Of a stretch of 64,000 bases of DNA, positions 34,901 to 45,926 are shown in pieces. This DNA comes from Pinus tabuliformis (lineage: Eukaryota; Streptophyta; Pinopsida; Pinales; Pinaceae), in the NCBI GenBank assembly GCA_031772625.1, contig CM062812.1, forward strand, positions 733,805,714 through 733,869,713, read 5' to 3'. The position numbers and the translations under genes were made by a program. Numbering within the stretch: the first letter of the stretch is position 1; every line of letters starts with the position of its first letter. Under the pieces are notes generated by a model, which saw only the letters and a program-made list of their open reading frames with translations, was not told the DNA's origin and ran no database searches.

Positions 34901-35052
34901 CCGTAGAAAATTTCATGAAATGTTCTTGAAAATTAAAAGCTATTGTACCCAAGGATTGTAGCCATTGGACTCCTAGTATAACATCAGCACCTCCCTTTGG
35001 AATGGAAAGCATTGGGCTAGTCGATACATATTCTCCCATGGATAGCTTGATA
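31927..35052 (-). pseudogene. Element 4 pol, broken
   Basis: Frames 34386-35099 (protease flank to reverse transcriptase start), 33450-34370 (reverse transcriptase with FFDDILIYS, RNase H with EFDASGNG where others have ECDASGNG), 32988-33431 (integrase HHCC), 32743-33060 (integrase DD part), 32398-32598 and 31975-32391 (C-terminal part). They are collinear with element 2. Frameshifts and stops separate them, including stops in the reverse transcriptase, in front of integrase and in the chromodomain (Trp codon of STWED lost). Confidence 0.88.
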
Positions 35053-36399
35053 TTATGGCACCTTACAATGAATAAAATTGTGGGTGCTTCCTGAATCAAT
35101 CAATACTATTACCTTTTTCTTCTTGATTTGTCCTTCTATCTTGATGGTTTGAGGAGTGGTATATCTTGCCAATGCATTACAAGATATGGTCAGATTTATT
35201 TGTTCTTCATCTATACTTTGTTCCTGCAGTATATCCTCTTCTTTTGACCTTTCTTGCTCCTTTTCTTCTTCCCCTTCACAATCTATGTAGAATAATTTTT
35301 TCTCGGCACACTTATGACCTTTAGTGTACTTGCTATCACAATTGTAACAAAGCCCTTTTGCTCCTTTTTCTTCCAATCGTTGTGGTGTCAACCTTATAGG
35401 TTGTGGAAGACTAGGGGCAACAACCCTTACATATTTATAGTCGTGAGTGGTATGCTTCCTAGTTGCCATAATTTTGCTTTCCATTTTTCTTGCTAACTTG
35501 AATGCCTTCTCTAATGAATCTGGTTCCCAAAGGCGAACATCATGTTGGATATTATCCTTTAAAGACCATATGAACACATCAATCCTATGCTCCTCTGGAA
35601 TATCTTTTACCCTTATGTTCAATTCTTGGAACTCCTCAATGTGCTCCATTATTGTACCCTTTTGTTTGAGACTTATCAGTTGGCTAAAAAAAGTGTTGCT
35701 TTTTGTATCCTCATAATGTGCTATCAATTCTTCCATAAAAATTTCCCAAGTGATAAATTGTTTACGGGAGCAAAGCCATTGATACCATACAAACTGATCT
35801 GGTTCCAAATATAAAGTTGCCATATGTACCTTTTGTGTGTTTTTCACATTATTGAGATTGAAGAATTGCTCCATCTGTAATATCCATGTGGCGGGATCCT
35901 TGCCATCAAACTTCCTCATATAGATTTTTGGAACATAGTGAGTCTTCGATCCAACATTAGAGTCTATGGAATCATGATTAACATTTCTTTTGTTCTCATC
36001 ATGAGTTTCTTTTAGTACCCTTTCACCCTTAGTGACCATTTCTTGTAGCAACTTATTCATATTTATCTTCAATTCTTCCATCTTATCATCCATGCCATCA
36101 ATTTTAGCATCCATGCCATTCACCTTAGCTTCCATGCCATCCCTCTTAGCTTCTACGCCTTTCTTTAAATAGTCCATCTTAGCTTCTACACCTTTATTTA
36201 AACCATCCATCTTAGCTTCTACATCTTTCTTTAAACCATCCATCTTTGATTCTGTTCCATTTTGTGCAAGGGACAGTTGTTGCACTTGGTCTTGTAATTT
36301 TGATATATCATGTTGCATTTCTTCCTCTTCTTCATGAGTCATGCTAGATCTTTTAGGTTCCTTACTAGGTGTTTGCATTTGCTTTCCTCGGGGCATCAT
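35053..36399 (-). CDS. gag: Element 4 gag with start of protease, truncated
   Basis: 448 residues from ATG 36399 ([19 protein letters not shown]). It has a coiled-coil N-terminus with KMDGLKKDVEAK-type 11-residue repeats followed by KVNGMDAKIDGMDDK. The gag core contains FDGKDPATW and the zinc knuckle [14 protein letters not shown]. The frame ends just after the protease motif IDSGSTHNF because a deletion of about 100 bases changes the frame. It could still give a gag-like protein, but there is no evidence that it is expressed, and the 5' LTR lacks its outer 13 bases. Confidence 0.8.
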   Translation of the reverse strand: MMPRGKQMQTPSKEPKRSSMTHEEEEEMQHDISKLQDQVQQLSLAQNGTESKMDGLKKDVEAKMDGLNKGVEAKMDYLKKGVEAKRDGMEAKVNGMDAKIDGMDDKMEELKINMNKLLQEMVTKGERVLKETHDENKRNVNHDSIDSNVGSKTHYVPKIYMRKFDGKDPATWILQMEQFFNLNNVKNTQKVHMATLYLEPDQFVWYQWLCSRKQFITWEIFMEELIAHYEDTKSNTFFSQLISLKQKGTIMEHIEEFQELNIRVKDIPEEHRIDVFIWSLKDNIQHDVRLWEPDSLEKAFKLARKMESKIMATRKHTTHDYKYVRVVAPSLPQPIRLTPQRLEEKGAKGLCYNCDSKYTKGHKCAEKKLFYIDCEGEEEKEQERSKEEDILQEQSIDEEQINLTISCNALARYTTPQTIKIEGQIKKKKVIVLIDSGSTHNFIHCKVP

Positions 36400-37080
36400 T
36401 TACCGATAATAATGCTCTACTATGCCCTTTGAAATCCTTCAAAATAAATTTTCAAACCAAGCTTAAGAAAAAATTTAAGAAAATCTACACATCTTTTTTC
36501 ACTTTGTAGGAGCTTGATATTGCCTCTGATGTATCTCTGTACTTTCCAATCATCTAGTTCTGAATTTCTGAGATGTAGTAGCCCTCTGTTTCCTCTTTCC
36601 AATGCCACAAGTCTGACCCAAATTGGATTCTCCAAGGAAGAGTTATGTGAAATCTCCCACAGTGACTTGCTTATAGACTAGTTCAGTAGAGCAAACTTGT
36701 ACGACGTTCCACGAGTCACTGTTTCGACCTTTGGATCTGAAACATGCATCCTATTTCTGTACCTACAATCGATCCTATTTCTATACCTTCTTACGAAATT
36801 TCAATCCGATCCCCAGAGAGAAAGTTATGATGATTTTCCCTAGGTCACCTGTTTTGAATGTAATTCAGGAGTCTACAAAAAGACCAACTTCCTCAGGGCA
36901 TATCTCCATAAATATCGCCTGAAAAGATCTGAAATTCAGACCCAAGGTTCAGCGCGATTTCTTCTCAAATGGGTTTTTTTTACGACTTTTGAAACGTCAC
37001 AGAAACAAAGTTATAGCAAAAATGCCACGATGACCTGTTTGGAGCAGCGAAACCCTAGAATCCAAAGCTCTGTTACCAAA

Positions 37081-37400
37081 TGTTATGGAACCAGCTCAAG
37101 AAAAGATAGAAAAGATAGATCAATGCCTTAGAATTCAGCCTCTTCGAGGGGGAAACCTTTTTTACATTACATAAATGAACAATTCTTGGATGATTCAAAT
37201 GACAAAACCTCCTTTCTATATATAGGAGTCTAAGGAGTCACAATATAATCCAGCCGACCTAACAATAATAATATAAAGCCACAAAAATAACAATAGAGGG
37301 ATTCTATGGGGCACAGTAATAACAATATGGGGGAAATAGGGGCACAAAAATATTAATAAGGGGTATAACTACAGTAGTAATGGGGTAATCACTAGTATTA
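37081..37400 (-). repeat. Element 4 5' LTR, truncated
   Basis: 320 bp. It follows the normal family sequence but stops at CACTAGTATTA and is fused to segment C, exactly as element 3 is fused to segment B. Confidence 0.88.
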
Positions 37401-38510
37401 ATTTGATCCTTTTTTATTTATTGTGATCTCAACACTTAGTGAACTTTTCTACCTAGGGAATTTTGACAGGAAACACACCTTAATTATCAGTGTGACTTCA
37501 ACCGTGTTGGAGTTCTTGTAAACTAGCCATTGAGAATGAACCAACTCGTCAGCCCTCCAGTTCTGAAATTCATTTTTCCTTATCATCAGTAAGTGCATAA
37601 ATGCTACCAAGGTTGAAGATTAAAATCTGTAATGGGTTTTTGCCCCACCCCACAACTGAATAATGGATGGTAGAAAATAAAGTAACAATCTTCCTCTTGG
37701 CATCCATATGACTAGAAATAATATGACTAAATTGGAAATAGAATTTAGGACCATTTAAAGTAAAAAGATAGTTAACTTTTGTAAACAAAAAATATCTAAA
37801 CTAGGGATCAAATTTCTAATGTTATGAACTATGAATTTTATACGAGGGTGCATACCTTCTTGAAATTCATGAGGTCATTATCAATGTGGATTGGTAGTGA
37901 TGTAGTCCATATTCTCTTACCTTGTAAGGTTTCGATGAAGCCATGCCTTTAAGCCTATAAATTTGTATCCAATTTTCCATATTAGGAGCCTTGGGTCATT
38001 TCAAATATTCCCCATTTGTTGAAACCATAGGCTTGCCAACAATTGACGCTATTATAGTGGCCAATTTCTTCATTTAAGTGCTATACTTCTTTCAAGTGAC
38101 ATGAACACACATTTGTTATTACCTTGAGAGACATTTTGAGCTTGGTGACGAGGAGTAAAATTAATAGAGCAGTTCGGGCATTAGTTCTAACCATAATGGG
38201 GCAATCCTAAATTATTCTCCTCATTGACTTTACTCCCTGAGAACGAGGGAACACAATTCAAGTCATAGGTAATAAGAAAAGGTGTGACAAGTCAAGTCAC
38301 AGGTCACCCTCTAAATTGTCTTCCTTGTCTAGATGATCACCATGTTGAAGGATATGAGGAAGATCTTCTTCTTAAAACACCTTTTCATCTTCATCCAATC
38401 CTTTGCTTAGCACCACAATGTGTTATTCCTCCACAAAATCTCCATCATTATCTTCATGGATGCCATCATTTCCTACAAAAAGACAAAGATGGCCTTCCTA
38501 GTGCAAGGCT
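37401..38510. repeat. Segment C of the tandem array (no element after it)
   Basis: Collinear with A and B up to GCAAGGCT, then it continues into unique sequence. The plus-strand frame 38284-38568 (94 residues) extends past the segment end and stops at 38566-38568. It has no recognised domain (Cys/His-rich: HPLNCLPCLDDHHVEGYEED). Confidence 0.8.
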
Positions 38511-38680
38511 GCCAACAAGTGCTGGTCATGATCATCAAATTTTTGAAATCTTGGCTGACAATGTTTGAGGAAGCTTTCAATTTTCAACTAGATTTTTGAG
38601 AGAATGTATGCTCTTTGGGTTGCACGAATGTTTGAGCCGTCCATTACACTATTATCCCAAAGAAAGTATAAATAATATGA

Positions 38681-38881
38681 TCATGACATCTTCATGCCTT
38701 TCTCCAATTCTGAGATATACCTTATAAATGCCAGGACATGTGAAACATCATTAAAGGAGTTCCCTCCAAACTCTTGAAGATCCTTTCCATATTTAGGATG
38801 GTGCCTATTTAGGTGTCCTAGGATATTTTCAATATCTGAAGCTGGAAATCCTTGATCATTATGATTTCTCTTCTTTTCCAT
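38681..38881 (-). CDS. Small open frame, unknown, protein-like
   Basis: 66 residues beginning MEKKRNHNDQGFPASDIENI and containing HHPKYGKDLQEFGG and FNDVSHVLAFIRYISELEKG. The composition is balanced and looks like real or recently real coding sequence, better than the frames around it. Segment C lies downstream on the same strand and has a broken acidic frame, so both could be remains of one minus-strand gene. I do not recognise the family. Fragment or pseudogene is as likely as a small gene. Confidence 0.3.
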   Translation of the reverse strand: MEKKRNHNDQGFPASDIENILGHLNRHHPKYGKDLQEFGGNSFNDVSHVLAFIRYISELEKGMKMS

Positions 38882-40795
38882 TATATCATCCGTGTCATTG
38901 ATGAGTGAGAAGGACTGTAGAGAAGTTGCAATATCAAATTTTCAAAGTTGATATTTGTTTTATCAATGCTTTGAATGTATTTTTGATGCTGGTAATGCTT
39001 AGATATCCTTGTGGTTATCAATTTCCCTATGGTTATCAGTTTAAATGTTTTATTTTGACTACATGGCATGATGATTTTATTCCTATTATTTACTTGTCAT
39101 TATTATTTTCATATTCATCTACAAGAATAGAACTTAATAAGTTTGCATAGCAGATTTCCACTCTCTTTTCTCCATCAATCCAATCCATGAAGGCACCAAT
39201 CCACATAGGTGATAAGAGAGTGTTTACCACTTTATTACATCTTCTATCATTTCCTTGTTTAGTATAATCAATTCATATCTACAACAAACCATTGCAAATT
39301 TAAATTTCCTTGTAACAGATTTAAATGAGAACTCAATTCATCGGATTTACCTTAGTGTTTTTTTGCAACCTAGCTTGATGATTTTAATTTCCTAATTAGA
39401 AACATCAATGACTTACTTCATTAATCTAAGGTATAATTTATGAAAAAAAATGAGTATCTAATAGTTAGACCCGCTAGCAAACCACCCCCCCCCCCCCCCA
39501 CACGACAATGTTGGAAAATGACCAACCCATAGTGAGATGAAACAACCAAGGTGATAACATGAGTAGATTTACTAATGTTACATTAAATTTTTTTGTTGAT
39601 TTTGTTACAAAACACTTTCAATTTCAAGTGCTAAGTTTCTTTGTTGATCTACCCTCAAACACTTAGCCTTGTGCACAATATCTTCTAAGGTTTTCGACCT
39701 TGTGTAGCGCTTCTCGTAACAAATACAGTGCTACCCCAACTTGACCTAACAGTCCTCAAACACCTATGAAAATACTCCTCTAGAAGCCCTATACTCATCC
39801 GCTACAACTCAACATTTATATCACAATTGTTCCAAGGTTGTGCTACAATACAGACAAGATATTTCATCATATTCGCAGAGAAATTACACCTCAACATATG
39901 CACCAAAATCCACCTCTCCAACTCGGTTAGGTCCAATCCAAACACAAGAAAGTGGGCCCATAGTTATTGAAAACATTTTGGACGAGAACGATGCATCAAA
40001 ATGAGTGGGCCCATAGCTCTTGAAAACATTGAAACAAAGGAGAGACGACAAATGATAGACCATATAAATGCTTCAAAATAAATGAGCCTTCTATTTTTGA
40101 AAACAATTGAAATAGAGGGAGGATGATGGTGGTGATATTAAAGTGTGCATCTACTAAACATACTTCACTTATATTTGAGTTGTATATTCTATTCAATATG
40201 AAGAGATACTTTCTGGAGATGCCATTGGCATTGCATGATAGATCTACAAGATGCAACTAAAAAAGAGAAAAAACAAACTAATCCCTTAGTTTCCACTGAC
40301 TAGATCTCAAAACTAAGGGTATTTTTCCCTCACACATAATCCAAACATAACAACCCTTTGAGATACAAAATTTAAGTCAAACCAAAATTACATCATAATT
40401 CTGGAAATGCAAAGTTCTTCTCTCAATATAACTAAAAAAGGGTCAAACAGGGCCTTTGTAGGCATGTAACCCCACAACAACAACAAGATAAATCTTAACA
40501 AACCTGACAGGAAGTTGAAAACCTACACTTGAGAACTTCCCCTCAATCAAAGAAAAGGAATGTTGGATTCCTATACCACTGTCCCATCCTTTGATTATTT
40601 TCATATGCATGAACCAACTACCAATTGGAGTCCTTCCTTTGATAAAGAGTTTGCTTCATAGTTATGTTCTTTGTAGACATGGATAAGGAAATTGATTAAA
40701 CACAAAAAAAATAGCTTTTTCCCTCATCATATATAGGACTAAGTACCAATTTCTCCATTTTATAGATTCATTTTATACAATTGATGACCACTAGA
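38882..40795. other. Intergenic, nothing recognised
   Basis: No coding exon or RNA gene recognised. It contains a C homopolymer at 39485-39499. Confidence 0.45.
39485..39499. repeat. Poly-C tract (15)
   Basis: A run of 15 C in AT-rich DNA. The length is likely to be unreliable in sequencing. Confidence 0.9.
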
Positions 40796-41470
40796 TTATC
40801 CCCATACACCTGAAAGTTTGACACTCCTTTCTTGCAACAAGTTATTTGAACCCCCTATCAAACCTGCTTTGAAATTGATATAATGGAAGCATTGAAATTG
40901 AAAGGCCACCTGCCCCATGTCAAGGCTGGGTGACTTTGATGGCTTCAATAATGAAACCCCAAATGTCAGTTTTGGAAATGGAATCGTGTGATAAAATCCT
41001 TTGTGGAGAGATTTTGGAGATAGTTTTGAGGCAATAGAAAATATATTTGGCTTGAACTGCACATTGAAAAGGAGACATGAGTCTCTCTTCAAAAATTGCA
41101 GCATTCTTAGCCAGCCATATGCCTTAAGGCTACTGTTATTTCCAGGGCTCTAAATTCCTTTAGAGCATATTTTTTTTCCATTTTGTGAAACAATCCTCTA
41201 CAAAAACCCCTTACTAGCTATCCTTTGTTCTGGAGAGAAGGCCCATTTCAGTGCACATAGACCTTGCATAAGAGCAAGTAATTGGAAGGTGAGCAATAGT
41301 TTCAAGAGATTCTTTGCACAAGGGAAGTCTACCGAGACAATGTTTGTTCCTTATTTGAAGGATACCCCATGTGAGTGCTTTGTCTCTGATAGGAAACCAT
41401 ATAAATCTCTCATATTTTAGAGGATATTTTATATTCCATAGTGGTTTCCACTTCCATTGCATATCCTAAA
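40796..41470 (-). mobile_element. LINE remnant (C-terminal reverse-transcriptase region)
   Basis: The frame 41214-41462 reads MQWKWKPLWNIKYPLKYERF, then ALTWGILQIRNKHCLGRLPL and CKESLETIAHL..TCSYAR. This is the Trp-rich zinc-binding region (zf-RVT type) that follows the reverse transcriptase in plant non-LTR elements. Downstream, 40796-41104 holds NVQFKPNIFSIASK and a degenerate RNase H-like stretch (KAGLIGGSNNLLQERSVKLS). Frames are broken and neither the reverse transcriptase core, the endonuclease nor a poly-A tail was found, so this is an old 3' fragment. Confidence 0.65.
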
Positions 41471-42010
41471 ATCTGTTTGGAACAAACATGGCCTTGTATC
41501 CTAGATTCAAAGTGTAAAGCTCCAAACTAGGATTTTTTCACCATATTGTTTTTGGATGCTAGAGGACATCTAGAGCCTATTTGTTGATGTATTTTCAATT
41601 CAGAGATGGATTGTGCTCAATGTTATTTTGGTTATGTGCACCCTTACATGCTATATAAATGAGAACTTGTAGTTTGTGGACCTGTGGTTGATGAAGATTA
41701 TAACTACTATATGAATGATGTAATATGATTTAATCCATGTTTTTATCACTAATTGATCATTATACATGATTTTGTTGACATATATGCATCAAACTATATA
41801 CAAATATATATTATATAAAATTCGCTCCCAAAATCTCGCCCGACCCATGAGCTTTTAAAATGTCGCTCCCCACTTTCGCTTTCGCTCCCACTCCCAAGCA
41901 GCCATGATCCCACATAGGGATACCACACCATACCCTTAATCATTTATCTTTCAAAACTTGATAAATCTAGAGTTATCAAATGTAATTCAAATGAAGAACT
42001 AAAAATGTAC

Positions 42011-42269
42011 CTACATAGTTTCCTATCATAGGTTTTGTGGCATCAGCATGAGGTCCAATCACAACCAAAATTTTAATCTGATTTTTTGATAGGGGCAACA
42101 ATCCCTCATTTTTCAGAAGAATTATACCTTCCTTGGCTGCTTCAATAACCATCTCTTGATTTTGAGCACTATAGATTGGAATCTTGCCTACCTCAAAGAA
42201 ACCTAATCTCATCAGAATGATATATATGTTTATTGAAGCTTTATCCATATTTGATTCCTTGGCCTTTCC
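42011..42269 (-). pseudogene. GH3 beta-D-xylosidase exon, isolated fragment
   Basis: After an acceptor-like CTACAG the frame gives GKAKESNMDKASINIYIILM, RLGFFEVGK, then AAKEGIILLKNEGLLPLSK and VVIGPHADATKPMIGNYVG, ending at GT. These are signatures of plant GH3 beta-xylosidases (MRLGFFDG, AAxxGIVLLxNxxxLPL, VIGPxAxAT), cell-wall enzymes of about 770 residues. This piece covers the end of the catalytic barrel and the start of the second domain. The catalytic Asp lies upstream and is not here. The FGNLGPxD segment is shortened. No flanking exons were found, so this is a gene fragment. Confidence 0.72.
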
Positions 42270-42276
42270 CTGTAGA

Positions 42277-45200
42277 ACTACAGATTCTAGATAATTTGGA
42301 TAGAATTATCCATAATCCAAGTCCAATCCTGATTCAAAGGAAAACCCATGCAATGGAGTGAATTATTCATTTTAATGAGACACTAGATTAGGAGAATAGA
42401 TGGCCTATGCCTTATTCAAATAAAGGTGAAGTATATCAAAGCCACAAGTATATCCAAAGCTAAGAAGCCCCTGAAACTTGAACCAAGGAATAATGGTTGG
42501 GAGCCAATAGTTCATGATCCTGAACTTACTTACTGAAGGCTGGGGACTGATCCCCTAGGATCATAATTATACATCTTTTAGTGCTTAGCTTAGGGTTGAA
42601 CATGGACTTGTGTTCCTCTAGGATGCGGGTCAATTGGCCATGACTTTGTTGTCTTTGTTTCGTTGACATCTGTATGGTTTGTTGTATTGTCACATTGTTG
42701 TTTTGTGTTAATAGAATTTTTGGTGTTGAACTTGCCTGGTTTTTCATTTTTCTATTGGTAGTTGTTTAAGAAACATGTTGATCATTTTAAATAAAATGCT
42801 AGGACATGTATTTATTATTTATATTAATGATTAGAGGAAGCATTTTATTAAAAAAACCAAAATTTTGGTCCAAAATAATAAATAATGGCATTTTCATTAC
42901 ACCTATTAATGCATCATATACTTGTAGTAAAGTACAGTTTTTCATTATTAAAAAACAAATATAAAAAGACAAAAATAGTCATAAAAAATGGTCTAATTCT
43001 ATGACTACCCATAGTGATTTTCTAAAGCATTTCTAACACTACAATTTCACGAAATTATTGAGTAGAATGGTGACATTAATTTCCAAGTACAGGAGATGGT
43101 GATTGAGCATGGATTTGACTGTGTAAGTGTTTGGCCACAAGAATGTTTTGTTCCCTTGTGAAGTCATCATGCCTACTATAGCAGTGGCCAACCTGCCTGT
43201 GATGGGTAGCTTGAACATGATTGGTTTTAGAAGACTTGTTTACCTATGTGATTTTGTGTAAATATTTGATTCTATTAAACATCCGGTAGTTTCCTTTACA
43301 ACTTCTGATTCTTTCCAACCACATTTCCCTTATGTTCTTTGTCATTTTTTTACTGTCCTAGGGCACAGGATGAATTTGTGTTTGACTGCAAATCTCCCAT
43401 GTCTAGTGTTTTGTTCCTTCAATATAGTTTTATTGGCATCTCCTTGTTTACTTACCAGAGATCAATCATTCTCCTTGACAATATACAACCTATCAATGTC
43501 TTAAAGGTGTTAGTTTAGTTTGCATTCTGTTCGATCTCAATTTAGTCATGAATAATTTGTGTTTGGATCCAACTCGTCCACATCCAGTGTTCTGTTGCTT
43601 CACTTAGTTTTGGTGCCACCTTTGTTTCCTTACTGGATATTTTCATGTTGTAATAGACTGATTCTCCAGAAATATCTGCAATTTGTCCACATCTGATAGT
43701 GATCTAATTTTTGACCTAGAGTCTTAGTGAGTTAGCTGACTTGTGAGTCAAAAAAACTAAGTTGGAGAGAATCATAACCCTGCTCCAAACTAGCTCCTTT
43801 CCCTGATCCAAGTTAAAAGTCTTGCTACTTCAAGTTAAAAATTTCTCCTTCAATCACAAGAACCATTTTTGCTATTTAGAAATTCTATTTTTGCTGCTCA
43901 TAAATTCCTTACAAGCTACTACCCTAGTTTCTCTCGCTTCTCCTTCACGTGAAAAATGAAAATTTAGAATTTTGGGAACTTGTGGTTTCCTGAAAAGTGT
44001 ACTTGGACCCATAGTAAAAGTAACAAAAACAAAAACAAGTGTAATTTCCCTCTTTTTTGGCCATTAGATTTGAAAGGGGATAATTTCCAAGCATCCCTTT
44101 TAACAGGTGACATCCCTGGAACAACTAGGAACCTCCCCAAGGTGCCCCCTGCCCCCAAATTGTAGGAAACATAGACAATGCAACTGGTACCATCCCTTGT
44201 GAAACCACTGCTTGAGTGAAATTTAGTGCATCAATGCTAGAGGTGGCTCTCATCAAATAAGACACTTTGATCATTGGGCAGTTAGGGACCTTATTCTACC
44301 ATTGTTTCATGTTGTATGGAGTTTCTTGACCTTTTTGAAATGTTAAGTTTTACAATGCATATGCAGGTGTTCATTGAACTACTATTCTTTGCAAACACAC
44401 CCATGTCGTATTTCTATGTTCTTATGTGTTTATTCTAGTATCATGGGTTTACTGAACACTTAGTAACATGTATTGTAGATTTTATGGCTTCATTACTACT
44501 GAACATTTTGTAACATGTATTGTAGATTATAAGGCTTCTAGTAATGTGAGGATGTTTGCATCTTTTACTATTAGAAATTACATCTCATCTGGGAATATAA
44601 AATTAGAATGTGATGGACCCTTAGCTTTCAATATAGGCTTTTCTAGTGTGCTTTTATATTCTAAAATTAGGAATCTTTTTCACCATTGAAAGTCCACCTT
44701 TTCGTTAATATGTAAAATTATGGCATTTTTTCTCTTACACATATTGTACCTTTAAACAAGTGCATTATGTCTATATTTGAGCATGGAAGTCTTTAGAGAA
44801 GGATGTTCTGAATATGGAGATTAAATGTCAAAAATTGGTCTTTTTACCTTTGCAGAAAAGTCTTGTGGTTTATGTGAAGTATATCAAAGCACTTAACAAA
44901 GTCTAACATCATATCTTGAGCCTTAGTTTTTTCTCTTCTCCCTCCTATCTCATCATGTTGTATTCATCTAGCATTGCTAAAAGTGGAACTTCAGTATTTC
45001 AAGGACATAAAAGGAAGTGAATGTAGATGGAAACATGCCATGAAAAACTACTACCCTTTGTTACTATATCAATTGACTGTAAATGTGTTCCTCTAATTTT
45101 TGGGACAAAAAATTTAACACTTCAAATAAATCAGATATTTAGTGATCTGATGCTTATTTAGAAGAAATGTTATTTGTTTTGAATCTTTCACATTCTTCCA

Positions 45201-45495
45201 ACTCAACAATAATGATAGAATAACTATTTTTTTCCTGTTTAAGAAATTGCTAGAATTCATATTTTAGTTAACTCTTCTTTTGAATGTTGTGTAGATGACT
45301 TTCATGGACAAATGCCTTAATCCTATTTAATTCTCCCAAGTTTAAGACGTTCATATTTTTTGGGATAGTTGATGTCAAATTTCAACCACCTCCATCCTAT
45401 CAATTTCATCTTGGAAACCCTCCTGAAGCTCATCATCAGCTCCTGTATTTGTGCCACATCCTCCAACTTGCCAACCTGATTACATAATTCTTTAA
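42277..45495. other. Intergenic, nothing firm
   Basis: Stop-rich AT-rich DNA with short frames of no recognised family (42526-42747, 43964-44158, 44468-44689). A small duplication of about 48 bases lies at 44452-44555 (TAACATGTATTGTAGATT twice). Confidence 0.45.
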
Positions 45496-45565
45496 AGGGT
45501 TCTAGCTCAATGGAAGAGCACCTGCTTATAAGAAGGGGGTTGGTGGTTCAATTCCACTGTTCCCT
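45496..45565 (+). tRNA. tRNA-like sequence, probably a pseudogene
   Basis: AGGGTTC, TA, then the D-arm GCTCAATGGAAGAGC (A-box TAGCTCAATGG). Next comes CCTGC-TTATAA-GAAGG, where an anticodon stem-loop should be. The last part is GGTTG and the T-arm GGTGG-TTCAATT-CCACT (B-box GGTTCAATTCC), then GTTCCCT. The anticodon loop is one base short, the anticodon stem has a mismatch and the acceptor stem has two mismatches. The amino acid cannot be assigned. It may be a decayed organellar or nuclear tRNA, or the head of a SINE. Confidence 0.45.
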
Positions 45566-45654
45566 ATCATGAATTAATCAATGATATTGTAGTTTATTTT
45601 TAATTAAATACATTTTATATTGATTTATCAATGGTCAAATATTTTTCTTGGTTC

Positions 45655-45926
45655 ATTGTTTTATATTGTCTTTAAAGAGACAAAAGACAAATTGTCTCTA
45701 TAAAGACAATATGTCTTTAATCCAAACTATTGTCTCTGGAGAGACAAAAATGAAATTGTCTCCAAAGAGACAATAACACTTCTATTATATATTGTCTTTA
45801 TAGAGACAATTATTTGAGACACCCACTTAAAGACAATATTTAAGACAATATAAAAGTTTTTTTGTTGTCTCAAGTTAATACAATTTACCCAAAAATTGTC
45901 TTAACACCCTCCTTTATGTTGTAGTG
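45655..45926. repeat. GTCTC/GAGAC repeat region, possible CACTA-type transposon end (left part)
   Basis: More than a dozen copies of ATTGTCTCT / AGAGACAAT in both orientations, several forming short palindromes such as TTGTCTCTGGAGAGACAA. It ends TTGTAGTG, which on the other strand is CACTACAA. Repeated subterminal motifs with CACTA ends are typical of CACTA (En/Spm) elements. No transposase and no second CACTA end were seen, so the class is tentative. Element 5 is inserted here. Confidence 0.4.
45922..45926. repeat. Target-site duplication TAGTG (left) of element 5
   Basis: Repeated at 48677-48681 after the other LTR. Confidence 0.88.

Larger units (their letters stand above)
31566..37400 (-). 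mobile_element. Element 4: Ty3/gypsy copy in the tandem array
   Basis: About 5.84 kb. 3' LTR 31566-31896, polypurine tract 31897-31910, primer site 37067-37078 (TGGTAACAGAGC, the same variant as element 3), 5' LTR 37081-37400 cut at the same base as in element 3. Gag is open, but pol is broken and has a deletion of about 100 bases near 35060 that removes the sequence just after the protease active site. No flanking target duplication remains. Confidence 0.9.
23473..38510. repeat. Tandem array, period ~6.95-6.98 kb: 1.1-kb segment plus gypsy element, ending in a third segment
   Basis: Segment A (23473) to segment B (30454) is 6,981 bases and B to C (37401) is 6,947. The order is A, element 3, B, element 4, C. 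Both elements start after the same GCAAGGCTTT and both end in a 5' LTR cut at the same base and joined to the same ATTTGATCC. That shared breakpoint shows the two units descend from one event and not from independent insertions. After C the sequence continues as GCAAGGCTGCC without an element. An assembly artefact cannot be excluded. Confidence 0.85.

Noticed and set aside
24585-37400. Elements 3 and 4 as two independent insertions
   Set aside because: They share the left flank, the primer-site variant and the same 13-base loss fused to the same segment base, so they belong to one duplicated unit.
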